Part shown: positions 44,898-54,674 of the stretch, piece by piece
How the letters are laid out: every line of letters starts with the position of its first letter
Numbering within the stretch: position 1 is the first letter of the stretch
Source: DATMRF01 sp035566435
Lineage (GTDB): Bacteria; Verrucomicrobiota; Verrucomicrobiia; Limisphaerales; UBA8199
NCBI GenBank assembly: GCA_035566435.1
Contig: DATMRF010000050.1
Span: forward strand, 1 to 64,000
Length of the DNA: 64,000 bases
Direction of reading: 5' to 3'
Notes under the pieces: model-generated
The model's input: only the letters and a program-made list of their open reading frames with translations
The model's database searches: none
Told to the model about the DNA's origin: nothing
Translations under genes and position numbers: made by a program

Positions 44898-47800
44898 CTA
44901 CCGTGCCCCGACGACCTCCTGCTCCTGCGCCGGTATAATCTTCACCGGCCCGATCAAGCCGGATCGCTGCAGCGGCGAGTCCTTCTTCCACAGGCGCCAG
45001 CTTGTGAACGTGAATCTTCCCGTCGGGCTGCGCTGGCCCTGCTCAAGCCAGTCAGGCCACCGCTTGAGCGTCCCGTTCGGATTCCGGTCGCTGTCCTCGG
45101 GCAGTTGCTCGTCGCCAATCATCCGGTTAATCCAAAGATTGACGACCTGTACCTCAAGAACGTTCTCGCCGGCCTTTAACGCCTGCGTCACCTCCACTCG
45201 ATACGGAGCCTTCCACAACGTGCCCAGGTCTTTCCCGTTCAGCTTCACCTGCGCCATCACCGCCACCTCCCCCAAATCCAAAAAGGCTCGGCCTTGAGGA
45301 TCGGGCAGGTCCCCCGACAGCGTGAAAGATTTCTTGTAGGTCGCTGTGCCGCTGAAGCATCTCACATCGGGATCGCTATGCTGCGACCAATCGCTCAGCA
45401 CTGGAAACGTGACTTCTTCCGGCGCGCCGCGTCCAGGCTGAAAGTGAACCTGCCACGGACCGGCAAGTTCGATGGCTGACGGCAGAGCGTGCAACTCCAA
45501 TGAGCGAACTTGGCCCGTCGTAGTCTTGAATTCATAATGCCCTGCCTCCCAGACCAGCCCGCGCACCTCGCCACTCCGACCGGCAGTTAATTCCATCGAC
45601 GGCGATGCCTTTGAACCCTGGCCCGGCTTTGGCAGCAGTTCCTGACCGTCCCTGCTCATCGCCACGATGGCTTCCGGATTACCCCTTCCCCCTCGGCTTC
45701 GCAGCGCTTCGCGGAAGATCACAAAAACCGATCCGGCCGGCTCAAAGGTTAGAGGCACGAATGTTCGGCCATCTTTCTCCTCATAAGCAGCGGCGAAACT
45801 AATTCGGCCGGTCAGCGGGTCCCAGAGCTCCGGCCTCTTGCCCGCAACGCGAAAGCCGCAGTTCGCCTGCAGCCAGTTGGTCTGGCTATTTGCTACAAAA
45901 TAAATGTCAGTATCCCGTTCCCGTCGATGAATAAACCGAAGACTGGGGTCAGCCTCGAAATCCGGCGGTACGCCCAGCATCTGCAGCACACCCGAGATCG
46001 CCTGGAAATCAGGAAAGACATAAGGCGGACCGGAACTCGTATCGAGGTCGCCCCAGGGTTCCATGCCGAACGGGCCCACTTCCATCGCGGCCACCCATCC
46101 CTCTGGGGCGTAGGCGTCGGTCAGCCAGTTTGGTGCCGCATTTGTTGCGGACTCCCATTGCTTGTCGGTTTTGATTTCGCGAGCCGGCTCGTCCTGGAAT
46201 CTGAGTTCGAGTACGCCGATGAAACCCGCCGGATTAGGAAAGTCCAATGTGTTCTCGGCGGCCACGGCAATGAGATTCGTGCCCGGCCGAAGCGAAGCAG
46301 CCAAATCAAACACATAGACCTGCTTGAAGTTGTCGCCCGAACCCGTGCGTCGCCCGTTGACCCACAACTCAAAAGCGTTGTCCACCGTCAGGTTGAACCG
46401 GGCGGAGGCGAGCGATTGGCCGGGAGCCAGCACGACCTGTCGGCGAAAATAGCGCTTCCCCGGAGGCGCCGAGTGCGCCGGGTTCCCTTCCGGATACCAA
46501 ATCCAGGTCGAGCCCCGAACCAGATTTGACGACTCAGCGGGCCCAGTAGTTTTGAATTCTGGCCCCCACAAAACACTGCGAGCCGACACGGAGTGGTGGC
46601 GTGTCGCCGCGGTGGACTCCTGCCGAGAAGGGGTGGATTCCCCGTTCGACTCATTACTCCAATACTCCATTGCTCCATCGCCCCACAGTGTCCGGGCCAG
46701 CTTTTGCACCTCCTCATCGCAACCGGGATACCCCGCAAGACTCGGCGACTTGCGCGGAGGCGGACCAATCACAGTGGCGCCGGCGCTCACCAGTTCTTTG
46801 ATCCTGCGCAACAGCGCCGGCGTCATGGTCTCGACCTGCGGCAGGACCAGCACGCGATAGCTCATCCCATCCGGCAAGACCAGCTTGCCGTCCCGGACTT
46901 TCATGCGGTGCAGCACGACCTCCGCCGAGCAGCCATCGAAGTTGTAACGCGGCCGATCGGGCGTGTTGCCCGTGCGCCATGGCATCGTCGGTGTAAAGCG
47001 CATGGGTGAACCTTCGGGTTCCAGGAAACAAAGGTCCGCCACAAAGAGCCCCTGGCGCAGCAACCACTGGCACCGGGCAAGATATTCGTGCCAGGCAGCG
47101 GATTGCTCCCACCCTGTCTGCGTCCGCTCGTAGTGCAGTCCCCACGGTCCCATTGACATGCCCGGCTTCACGTCCTGCCACCGTTGCAGCGCATACCGAT
47201 GGAAAACGAAACGATTGATGCCTTCGCAAAACGCCCAGTCGCCAAGAGTCTTGATGAGGCTTGGATGGAACTGCCACTTCTCGCCGTCGTTCGCGGTAAA
47301 GGCTTCCGCGCCAAGGATGCGTTTGCCATACACATGAGCGGCGGAGGACATCTCGAGGCAACTATAAGCGGTGTTATAGCCCCACGACCAGAATTCCGCC
47401 ATCGGCTCGTCGGCCGTTCCAGCGTAAGTCATGTCGTCGCAAGGCGTGCCGTCGTAGGCTTCGATCGAAAGCCGCAGCCCGTGTTTGTGCGCCAGGCTGC
47501 GCAAGTGACCCGAGTAATTCTCAACCAGCAAATCGGAAACGGTTTGACGCAAGTCCCAAAGGAAGCGCTCCGAGCTTTCCAAACTGTCCACCACCCGCCC
47601 CGTCATCACCGGCAGGAACCGCAAGGGATCATAACCACGGCGCTTTTGGAATTCCTCGCGGAACAGCGGCGTCCAGTTTTGCGAGCCGGTTTCCCAGCTA
47701 TCAATGTGCGTCGAAACCAGGGTCTTGCCGGCGAGCGGCTTGGAATCGGAAATCAGCTTCCCCATCAGACCGTTGAACATCACTTCGGTCGCCTGCTTGC

Positions 47801-48620
47801 TAAGCTTGTCGGACTCAAGACCGCGGCCTGGTTCCGGCGCCGGATGGTTGTCCTTGCCTGTGGGGGTGTGTGCGAGGCGGAGAATCGTCCATTTGCCAGG
47901 TGGCACTGCCCAGCTCAAATGGCCATGCGCGTCGAATTCCTTAGTAAGGTCCAGGATACGGTCGCGGGAAATGGTTTGGTCGGGAGGCACCGCAGAGAAA
48001 GCTGCCTGAACCGGGATATATCGGGGAACGAACGAGGCTTTACCGTCAATGTTTTGAATCCGGGCGTTTCCTGCGGGAGCAGGAAAGGCCAGCACGACGA
48101 TGTCACGGAAATAGTTGGACACTGCCTTTGGCTCAGCCAGTGAGGCTTCGAAATGACGCGGCCCCTCAACTTGCGTCTCCGACCAAACGACCTTCTGCAT
48201 CGCGAGGTCGGGCGTAATCCATGGACCGCCGCTGCCGCACCACCCTGCATCATTGTTCATGTTCACCTCGAGGCCAAGGCGCTGGGCCTCAGCGCAGACG
48301 TGCTTAAAAAGGTCACGCCATTGGAGCGACCCAAAATCCGCTGGACCGCGCGGAGCGCCCTGGTCCACTTCCATGATAAGGACGCCGCCGATGCCGGCGC
48401 GCTGGATCGCTTCGAGGTCGGCAGTGATGCCGTTGCTGGTGATATTACCGTTGAGCCAGAACCAATAAACCCACGGCCGGGCCGAAGGTGGTGGGTGGAG
48501 GAAGCTCTGCTCCAACTCCGGCACACCGGCAGCGCGGCCCGGATTGCCCAGGAATGCTGCCGCCAGGAGAATTGCTAAGAGACGAAGGAACACCGGTAGA
48601 ACCGTACGAACGGGCCTCAT
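44898..48620 (-). CDS. Alpha-L-rhamnosidase family GH106, secreted
   Basis: The 1240-residue protein has a signal peptide (about 1-31, ending GNPGRAAG). The family pattern begins at FLHPPPSARPWVYWFWLNGN and GIGGVLIMEVDQGAPRG and continues with the SIEAYDGTP region and C-terminal beta-sandwich domains (LAGPWQVHFQPGRG, GEVAVMAQVKLNGKDLGTLW). It would remove L-rhamnose from pectic or other glycans. A low-complexity insert of about 45 residues near 640-690 contains GAMEYWSNESNGES, encoded by an 8-nt tandem repeat. It is the last gene of the sugar-degradation operon; it starts 3 nt after the mutarotase stop, so translation is coupled. Confidence 0.88.
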   Translation of the reverse strand: MRPVRTVLPVFLRLLAILLAAAFLGNPGRAAGVPELEQSFLHPPPSARPWVYWFWLNGNITSNGITADLEAIQRAGIGGVLIMEVDQGAPRGPADFGSLQWRDLFKHVCAEAQRLGLEVNMNNDAGWCGSGGPWITPDLAMQKVVWSETQVEGPRHFEASLAEPKAVSNYFRDIVVLAFPAPAGNARIQNIDGKASFVPRYIPVQAAFSAVPPDQTISRDRILDLTKEFDAHGHLSWAVPPGKWTILRLAHTPTGKDNHPAPEPGRGLESDKLSKQATEVMFNGLMGKLISDSKPLAGKTLVSTHIDSWETGSQNWTPLFREEFQKRRGYDPLRFLPVMTGRVVDSLESSERFLWDLRQTVSDLLVENYSGHLRSLAHKHGLRLSIEAYDGTPCDDMTYAGTADEPMAEFWSWGYNTAYSCLEMSSAAHVYGKRILGAEAFTANDGEKWQFHPSLIKTLGDWAFCEGINRFVFHRYALQRWQDVKPGMSMGPWGLHYERTQTGWEQSAAWHEYLARCQWLLRQGLFVADLCFLEPEGSPMRFTPTMPWRTGNTPDRPRYNFDGCSAEVVLHRMKVRDGKLVLPDGMSYRVLVLPQVETMTPALLRRIKELVSAGATVIGPPPRKSPSLAGYPGCDEEVQKLARTLWGDGAMEYWSNESNGESTPSRQESTAATRHHSVSARSVLWGPEFKTTGPAESSNLVRGSTWIWYPEGNPAHSAPPGKRYFRRQVVLAPGQSLASARFNLTVDNAFELWVNGRRTGSGDNFKQVYVFDLAASLRPGTNLIAVAAENTLDFPNPAGFIGVLELRFQDEPAREIKTDKQWESATNAAPNWLTDAYAPEGWVAAMEVGPFGMEPWGDLDTSSGPPYVFPDFQAISGVLQMLGVPPDFEADPSLRFIHRRERDTDIYFVANSQTNWLQANCGFRVAGKRPELWDPLTGRISFAAAYEEKDGRTFVPLTFEPAGSVFVIFREALRSRGGRGNPEAIVAMSRDGQELLPKPGQGSKASPSMELTAGRSGEVRGLVWEAGHYEFKTTTGQVRSLELHALPSAIELAGPWQVHFQPGRGAPEEVTFPVLSDWSQHSDPDVRCFSGTATYKKSFTLSGDLPDPQGRAFLDLGEVAVMAQVKLNGKDLGTLWKAPYRVEVTQALKAGENVLEVQVVNLWINRMIGDEQLPEDSDRNPNGTLKRWPDWLEQGQRSPTGRFTFTSWRLWKKDSPLQRSGLIGPVKIIPAQEQEVVGAR
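46652..46683. repeat. Four 8-nt repeats inside the rhamnosidase gene
   Basis: CATTACTC, CAATACTC, CATTGCTC and CATCGCCC stand head to tail. The unit is the same, in shifted phase, as the CCATTACT array before the BMC-P gene at 63720. On the coding strand it is read as GAMEYWSNE. Confidence 0.8.
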
Positions 48621-48623
48621 AAT

Positions 48624-48941
48624 TTATACTCCAATATGGAACACCTCTTTGAGCACTATCGAGACAGGACTATCGTCAGGATTCGTGGCCATGAGCGGTT
48701 TCATCGAAGTCCACCATTGGCGGCAAACGGGCGTCGCCGCGATGGCGTTCCACCGCGTTTCGTCCTGAATCTCCGCATAGGCAAAAAGCTGCCGGGTCTC
48801 AGCGTTTAGGAAAATCGAGTAGCTCAGGACGCCGTGCTCCTTAAGAACGGTTTCGAGTTCCGGCCAGATCGGACTGTGCCGTCGTTCGTATTCGGCTTCG
48901 AAGCCCGGATTTACACTCATCACAAAGGCTCTTCGAATCAT
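48624..48941 (-). CDS. rhaM: L-rhamnose mutarotase
   Basis: From the ATG at 48941 the protein has 105 residues and aligns with E. coli RhaM along its length: MIRRAFVMSVNPGFEAEYER, RRHSPIWPELETVLK, WNAIAATPVC, CRQWW and NPDDSPVS. The residues expected in catalysis, Tyr18, His22 and the paired Trp, are present. It interconverts alpha- and beta-L-rhamnose, feeding the form used by rhamnose isomerase. Its position between GH95 and GH106 shows that rhamnose is taken up and used, although no rhamnose isomerase, kinase or aldolase gene is in the window. The longer TTG frame adds five residues only. Confidence 0.95.
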   Translation of the reverse strand: MIRRAFVMSVNPGFEAEYERRHSPIWPELETVLKEHGVLSYSIFLNAETRQLFAYAEIQDETRWNAIAATPVCRQWWTSMKPLMATNPDDSPVSIVLKEVFHIGV

Positions 48942-48969
48942 AGGAGCCGGCTCCAATAGCTAACGCTTA

Positions 48970-51378
48970 TTACAAGGGTTTCAAGTCGCCGTTCAGGTTA
49001 TAGGAGCGGCCGGGCTTCGTGGCCAGTTCGAGCACTTTGGCCCCTGAGCGCACCAGGCACGAGTTGCCCAGCAGCGAACGGATTTCGGCGCGACTCAGCC
49101 TTCCGTCCTTCCAGAACAGGGCCACTTCAAATCCGCCGCGGGCGCGCAGCCCCTTCACAGACCCGCTGCCCCACTCCTTCGGCAACGCGGGCAAAAGCTC
49201 AACCACTCTGGTGCTCATGGCCCCGGGCACCGTCCCTCGGGTTTCCTCCTGGTGGCTTTGCAGCAGCATTTCGGCGATGCCGGCGGTCGCGCCGAAATTT
49301 CCGTCGATCTGAAACGGAGGATGCGTGTCGAACAGATTCGGCAGCGTGGACTTCTGCAGCAGCGCGACGACATTTTCGTAAGCCTTTTCACCATCACGAA
49401 AGCGGGCCCAGAAGCTGATTATCCAGGCTCGACTCCAGCCGGTGTGGCCACCCCCATGCGCCAGGCGATACTCAATCGATTTGCGAGCCGCAGACATCAT
49501 TTCCGGCGCGTTCTGCCACGTAAACTGCCTGCCGGGATGGACCCCGAACAAGTGCGACATGTGGCGGTGACCCGGCTCCGGTTCTTTGAACTCTTCGCTC
49601 CATTCGAGCAAGCGGCCGTCAGGGCCGGTTTTCGGCAGCGCGAGCCGGGCTACTGCCTTCACTACGCCCGCTGTAAAGTCGTCTTTGATGCCGAGCTCCG
49701 CCGCGGCCTCAAGCGTGTTCCTAACGACATCCCAGATGATTTCCTGGTCCATCGAACACCCCATAGAAAGACTGGCTTGCTGGCCGTCCGGCGTGATAAA
49801 CGCGTTTTCCGGTGAAGTGGTCGGGCCGGAAACAAGTTTTCCGGTCTTCGGGTCCGGCACCAGCCAATCAAGGAAGAACAGTGACGCCTCCTTGAGGATG
49901 GGATAAGCACGCTGGCGCAGAAACTGGCGGTCGCCGGTGAACCGGTAATGCTCGATGAAACCCTGCGTGCACCAGCCGCCACCTGTGACCCACATACCCC
50001 AGCGGGGACTCCCGTACGGTGTCGTCCAACGCCAGGGATCGCTGTTCAGGCAGGAGCAAAATCCGCGGCAGCCAAATACCTCACGCGCCGTGCGACGCCC
50101 GGCAGGCTGAAGCCTTTCAAGGTAATCGAAGAACGGCTCATGACATTCCGCCAGGTTCGCGACCTCCGCCGGCCAGTAATTCATCTGTAAATTGATATTG
50201 ATGTGGTAATCGCTGTTCCACGGCGCACGCATGTGCTCGTTCCAAAGCCCCTGAAGGTTCGCCGGCAAACCGCCCGGGCGAGAGGAACCCAACAGCAGGT
50301 AACGGCCATATTGGAGATAGAGCGCGGCCAAGGCGGGATCGGAGTCACCCCGCCACACCGCGTCGAGACGTTCATCCGTGGGCTTATCGGGCGCCGGACC
50401 AAGGTCGAACGAAACGCGGTTGAACAGACGTTGGTGGGCCGCGATAGATGCCTGCCGCAAATGGAGGTAGCCCTTGGTTGCAGCGATCAGATCCTGTTCG
50501 CAACGACGGCCCAAGCCTCGCGTGAGAGGCTTGGACGGCTCCGTTTGGTTGTAATCCGTCGCCGCAGCAAGCACGAGCGTGACAGCGTCGGCTCCCACGA
50601 CCTCGAGACTGCTTGCCTCGGCCTGAATCGTGCCATTTCGCGCATGAGCGCAGAGGTGCGCCTCAAAGCTCACGCCCTTGTGCTCGTGTCCGTGAGCCGC
50701 CTGGCCCGTTAAGACGACGGTATCCGAGCCGCCAGTAACGATTTCACTATCCGGGCGCGTAAGGGAAACCGTGCAAGAGATTTTTCGTGGCTTGTCCGCC
50801 GAGAGCTGCACAACGACGAGATCATCCGCTCGAGTGGCGAAAACCTCACGCTTGTAGGTAACCCCGTCCGCTCGATAAACAGTCGTGGCAATCCCGGTGG
50901 AGAGATTGAGCTCGCGCCGATAGCCACTTATCTCGCCGGTATGACCAAAAGCTACTTGAAGATCGCCCAAAGGCTGATAGCTCCGCGGTTCGACGGCCGG
51001 CGGCAACAGTTGGCGCTCAATCAACTTTTCGCCTTCGGAGTACTTGCCCGCGAAAAACAGTTGACGCGCCAGGGCGATAACTGCCGGGCCGCCGGGTTTG
51101 GGTTCGGGATACGGCGGCCCGGCCCAAATCGTGTTTTCGTTGAGCTGAACGCGTTCGTTCGTGACGCCGCCGAAAACCATCGCGCCTAACCGGCCATTGC
51201 CCGCAGGTAAAGCCTCTTCCCATTTAGCGGCTGGCTGACGGTACCACAGCGTCAAGGCTTGCTCAGCCGGGTCTTGGTCAGCGCCGGCCAGAGCCAACAT
51301 CGCAAGCAGAGCTAGGGTGGGAACGAATTTCCGGCCTGCCGGCGTGCATGGTGCTCTGAAATCCATCCGTCGTTTCAT
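48970..51378 (-). CDS. Alpha-L-fucosidase/L-galactosidase family GH95, secreted
   Basis: The ATG at 51378 overlaps the stop of the upstream gene by four bases (ATGA) and gives 802 residues with a signal peptide (about 20-34). GH95 marks are LWYRQPAAKWEEALPAGNGR, PWNSDYHININLQMNYWPAE (catalytic Asn pair), DGRLLEWSEEFKEPEPGHRH (catalytic Glu) and FQIDGNFGATAGIAEMLLQS (Asp). The family cuts alpha-1,2-L-fucosides or alpha-L-galactosides, both present in plant pectin and xyloglucan side chains. The neighbouring rhamnosidase and unsaturated-uronyl hydrolase favour a pectic substrate. Confidence 0.9.
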   Translation of the reverse strand: MKRRMDFRAPCTPAGRKFVPTLALLAMLALAGADQDPAEQALTLWYRQPAAKWEEALPAGNGRLGAMVFGGVTNERVQLNENTIWAGPPYPEPKPGGPAVIALARQLFFAGKYSEGEKLIERQLLPPAVEPRSYQPLGDLQVAFGHTGEISGYRRELNLSTGIATTVYRADGVTYKREVFATRADDLVVVQLSADKPRKISCTVSLTRPDSEIVTGGSDTVVLTGQAAHGHEHKGVSFEAHLCAHARNGTIQAEASSLEVVGADAVTLVLAAATDYNQTEPSKPLTRGLGRRCEQDLIAATKGYLHLRQASIAAHQRLFNRVSFDLGPAPDKPTDERLDAVWRGDSDPALAALYLQYGRYLLLGSSRPGGLPANLQGLWNEHMRAPWNSDYHININLQMNYWPAEVANLAECHEPFFDYLERLQPAGRRTAREVFGCRGFCSCLNSDPWRWTTPYGSPRWGMWVTGGGWCTQGFIEHYRFTGDRQFLRQRAYPILKEASLFFLDWLVPDPKTGKLVSGPTTSPENAFITPDGQQASLSMGCSMDQEIIWDVVRNTLEAAAELGIKDDFTAGVVKAVARLALPKTGPDGRLLEWSEEFKEPEPGHRHMSHLFGVHPGRQFTWQNAPEMMSAARKSIEYRLAHGGGHTGWSRAWIISFWARFRDGEKAYENVVALLQKSTLPNLFDTHPPFQIDGNFGATAGIAEMLLQSHQEETRGTVPGAMSTRVVELLPALPKEWGSGSVKGLRARGGFEVALFWKDGRLSRAEIRSLLGNSCLVRSGAKVLELATKPGRSYNLNGDLKPL

Positions 51379-52454
51379 TCGGCCGCACCTTGGTCCAGGG
51401 CCTGCAAAGCCGCGCGCATATATCCCATGGCGTAAGCCATACCAGCATGCCACGGAGCGTCGCAAGTCATCTGCGGCGTGTGGTCAGGAATCAATACGCC
51501 CTCAAAACGGTTTTCTTTCAAGATGCGCAGGACGCGCAGCATATCGATGTCGCCATCATCCACGAACGTTTCACGGTAGTGAGGAGCTTTCCCGGTGATG
51601 TTGCGAAAATGGACGTACGCCAGCTTGCCCTGACGGCTATATTCCTCCACGGCTGTGTAAACATTGCCCTCAGTCATTTCCGCGAGCGTGCCCAGGCAGA
51701 ACTCAAGTGCGTTGGCGGCGCTGGGATTCAAGTCGAGCACTCGCTGGTACATGTGCGGCTGATAGACGAGCCGCGGTTGGCCGCGCATTGTCGGCATCGG
51801 CGGATCATCCGGATGCAAGGCTAGTCTTACGCCTGCCTCCTCCGCTACTGGCACGATGTCTTTCAGAAACTCCCCCAGCCGCCGCCAAAGTTCGTCGTGC
51901 GTAACCGGCGGGACTGCTCCAGGCTGGGCATTTGCATCATAAACCATGTTCCAAACCATTCCGTTAGGCATCGGCGTCTCAAGCAGACCGTCCATGCCGA
52001 CCGAAATAGCGCCACCACGTGCGAATGGGCCGGTCACACGACCGCAGACGCCCGCGATGCTGAAGTTATACCCCATCACCGGAATGTCGGCCTGGCCCAA
52101 ACGCCGGATAATAGTCTTCACGTTTTCGACCTGCTGACTCCTTTTGGGGCCGTCGAGCAATACATCATGCCAATGCGCCGGATCGAAATTCTCGACCGCT
52201 TCGATTTTGAGCCCTTCCGCCTCGGCCGCCCTGCGCAGGCCCAGAAGTTCGTCTAGAGTCCACAATCGGTCTGGGTCTCCCGCAAGCCCCCACCCCTCTT
52301 CGGTGCCGGTGGGCTGGTTATCCTTGGGATTATACGCGCCGGCCTTGAAGTAATCCACTAGGTGCACCACGAGATGGGTCGCGCCCGCCTGGCGCGCGAA
52401 TCGGAAATTCTCGCGCGTCAGCATGTGACGATATAGGCCAAGCCCGAGCTTCAT
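51375..52454 (-). CDS. Mannonate dehydratase family protein (UxuA-like)
   Basis: The 359-residue TIM-barrel protein fits the UxuA family in length and in segments such as LKIEAVENFDPAHWHDVLLD, IPVMGYNFS, VRLALHPDDPP, FCLGTLAEMTEGNV, KLAYVHFRNITG and FVDDGDIDMLRVLR. Conserved His, Asp and Glu would bind the metal. UxuA converts D-mannonate to 2-keto-3-deoxygluconate, the same product KduD makes, so this gene would bring a second uronate route to the common intermediate. No UxuB or UxuC gene is visible. It overlaps the GH95 gene by 4 nt and lies 51 nt after the transporter gene. Confidence 0.82.
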   Translation of the reverse strand: MKLGLGLYRHMLTRENFRFARQAGATHLVVHLVDYFKAGAYNPKDNQPTGTEEGWGLAGDPDRLWTLDELLGLRRAAEAEGLKIEAVENFDPAHWHDVLLDGPKRSQQVENVKTIIRRLGQADIPVMGYNFSIAGVCGRVTGPFARGGAISVGMDGLLETPMPNGMVWNMVYDANAQPGAVPPVTHDELWRRLGEFLKDIVPVAEEAGVRLALHPDDPPMPTMRGQPRLVYQPHMYQRVLDLNPSAANALEFCLGTLAEMTEGNVYTAVEEYSRQGKLAYVHFRNITGKAPHYRETFVDDGDIDMLRVLRILKENRFEGVLIPDHTPQMTCDAPWHAGMAYAMGYMRAALQALDQGAAE

Positions 52455-52505
52455 GGGGATTATGCGCGCGGCCGGGCAAGCGTTCCTCGCCCGCCAAACT
52501 GCGAT

Positions 52506-53849
52506 TTAGGTTTTTGCGCGAGTCAGTTGCAGCGGTTCGAACCGCGGCGCGCACAAATGATGCAGCGCAAAGGCGACAACGTACATGCAGCCGCAAATGC
52601 CGAACAGGATGGCATAGCCGGCGGTCGCGTTGTGCACCGCTTCAAATCGGTCGAGCATCCGCCCAGTGAGGAACGGAAAAATCAGTCCCCCAGCCGAGCC
52701 AGCCATGCCGCCGATGCCGATAACGGAGGCGACGGCGGGTTTGGGAAACATGTCCGACACGGTCGTATACAGATTGGCGGACCATGCCTGGTGGGCCGAG
52801 GCAGCCAGACCGATCAACAATACGGCCGACCAATCGCCGACCTTCGTGACCGCCAGGATCGGCAACGCGCAAAGCGCAAATACGAACATTCCCGTTTTGC
52901 GCGCCCGTGTCACCGTCCAACCCCGCTTGGTGAGATACCCCGTGACCCACCCGCCAAAGATGCTGAGTACGGTCACAATGCCGTAGATCGTCACGATGTG
53001 TATCCAGCTCTTCTTGATGTTGAGGCCGCGGGTCTTGTTGAAGAAGTCAGGCAGCCAAATCAGAAAGAACCACCACACCGGGTCCGTAAGAAACTTGGCT
53101 ATGATAAAGGACCACGTTTGGCGGTAAGTCAACAAGCTGAGCCAGGGGATCTTTCCTTCCCGATTCCCCTCGTCTTTGTCGCTTCGGATCAAAACCAATT
53201 CTTCCGCACTGAGGTATTTGCTGCGCTCGGGCACGTCATAAAACGGCAGCCAAAGAAAGAGCCACAGCATGCCGGCGATACCCGCCCCAATGAAGGTGGA
53301 CTGCCACCCCCAGTGAAATGCCATGGCCGGAATTACACCGGGGGCGATCAATGCGCCGGCGTTTGTTCCCGCGTTAAAGATACTGGTCGCAAACGCCCGC
53401 TCGCGTTTGGGAAACCACAGCGCCACCGCCTTGATTGCCGAGGGAAAGTTGCCCGCCTCGCCGAGACCGAGGGCCGAACGCGCGGCCAGAAAGCCGCCAA
53501 AGCTGCCCACCAGGGCATGGCAAACTGCGGCGACACTCCAGGCGGCGATCGAAACCGCATAGCCAATCTTGGTGCCGAAGCGGTCTACAAACCAGCCGAA
53601 ACCCAAAAGCCCGACGCCGTACGTAAACTGGAAAGCCGAGTTCACCAGACCAAACTGCGTGTTGTTCCACCCGATGTCGCGGTCGAGGATTTCCTTCAGC
53701 AGCGAAAGGATCTGGCGGTCCACATAATTAACCGTCGTCGCCAAGAACAGGAGGGCGCAAACCACCCACCGGTAATTGCGCATGGTGGCGAGAACAGGGC
53801 CGCCTCTCATGGAACTCGGGTCAGAGAGAGTCTTGGAAACATCGGGCAT
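52506..53849 (-). CDS. MFS transporter, hexuronate (ExuT)-like
   Basis: The 447-residue protein has about 12 hydrophobic segments. It carries the anion:cation symporter pattern: NYVDRQILSLLKEIL near the N-terminus, GFGWFVDRFGTKIGY after helix 2, and LGLGEAGNFPSAIKAVALWF. These match ExuT-type transporters of galacturonate, glucuronate and related acids. In this operon the natural cargo would be unsaturated galacturonate or the disaccharide products of pectin lyases. It sits between kduD and the uxuA-like gene. Confidence 0.88.
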   Translation of the reverse strand: MPDVSKTLSDPSSMRGGPVLATMRNYRWVVCALLFLATTVNYVDRQILSLLKEILDRDIGWNNTQFGLVNSAFQFTYGVGLLGFGWFVDRFGTKIGYAVSIAAWSVAAVCHALVGSFGGFLAARSALGLGEAGNFPSAIKAVALWFPKRERAFATSIFNAGTNAGALIAPGVIPAMAFHWGWQSTFIGAGIAGMLWLFLWLPFYDVPERSKYLSAEELVLIRSDKDEGNREGKIPWLSLLTYRQTWSFIIAKFLTDPVWWFFLIWLPDFFNKTRGLNIKKSWIHIVTIYGIVTVLSIFGGWVTGYLTKRGWTVTRARKTGMFVFALCALPILAVTKVGDWSAVLLIGLAASAHQAWSANLYTTVSDMFPKPAVASVIGIGGMAGSAGGLIFPFLTGRMLDRFEAVHNATAGYAILFGICGCMYVVAFALHHLCAPRFEPLQLTRAKT

Positions 53850-53880
53850 AACTTTTCAATTGGGTTCGCGTAAAATGTTC

Positions 53881-54642
53881 TCAACGAGCAAGCCATCCGC
53901 CATCGATCGCCAACGTGTACCCATGCATATAGTCCGAGGCGGCTGACGCGAGAAACACCACCGCGCCCTGCAAATCTTGCGAGCGGCCCCAGCGACCGGC
54001 TGGAATGCGCGCCAGAATCTCCGCATTGCGGTTTGGGTCTGCCCGGAGTGCGGCGGTGTTATCGGTTTCCATGTACCCCGGAGCGATGCCATTAACATTG
54101 ATGCCCTGTGGCGCCAGCTCGTTCGCCATGATCCGCGTCAAGCCCAACACCGCGCTCTTTGCGGCCGTGTACGACGCCACCCGGACGCCACCCTGAAAAG
54201 ACAGCATCGAGGCGATGTTGATAATCTTGCCGCCCCCGCCCCGTTTCATCATCTGTTTGGCCACGGCCTGGCTCAAAAAAAACAGACTGCGCTGGTTCAC
54301 CTGCACGACTTCGTCCCAGTCCGCCTCTGTGACCTCGACCAGAGGCGCCCGACGGATGATCCCGGCATTGTTGACCAGGATATCGATGCCACCCAATTCC
54401 TTCACGGTCGTCTCGACGATCCTGGCAATAGCATCGCTCCGCAACAGGTTCGCCTGGATCTGACAGGCGCGCCGGCCCAGCGCGCGAATGACCTTTGCGG
54501 TCTCGTCCGTGGTGGTGGAGCCCACAAGAGCCAGGTCAGCCCCCGCCTCCGCCAAGCCGATGGCCATGCCTTTGCCCAGACCCCGGCCGGCGCCAGTGAC
54601 GATGGCGACCTTTCCGGCCAGGTTGAACTTTTCCAAAATCAC
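53881..54642 (-). CDS. kduD: 2-dehydro-3-deoxy-D-gluconate 5-dehydrogenase
   Basis: The GTG at 54642 gives MILEKFNLAGKVAIVTGAGR, matching KduD from the first residue. The 253-residue short-chain dehydrogenase has the nucleotide loop TGAGRGLGKG, NNAG, catalytic Ser (NIASMLSFQGG) and YxxxK (YTAAK). The C-terminus, ASDYMHGYTLAIDGGWLAR, is close to that of E. coli KduD. It reduces 2,5-diketo-3-deoxygluconate to 2-keto-3-deoxygluconate. It stands 32 nt after kduI, its pathway partner. Confidence 0.95.
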   Translation of the reverse strand: MILEKFNLAGKVAIVTGAGRGLGKGMAIGLAEAGADLALVGSTTTDETAKVIRALGRRACQIQANLLRSDAIARIVETTVKELGGIDILVNNAGIIRRAPLVEVTEADWDEVVQVNQRSLFFLSQAVAKQMMKRGGGGKIINIASMLSFQGGVRVASYTAAKSAVLGLTRIMANELAPQGINVNGIAPGYMETDNTAALRADPNRNAEILARIPAGRWGRSQDLQGAVVFLASAASDYMHGYTLAIDGGWLAR

Positions 54643-54674
54643 AGATGAGACCGATGAGATTTAAGAGATTTCTA

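Noticed and set aside
52527..53873. 448-residue open frame on the plus strand
   Set aside because: Antisense shadow of the MFS transporter gene, Arg/Gln-rich and without domains.
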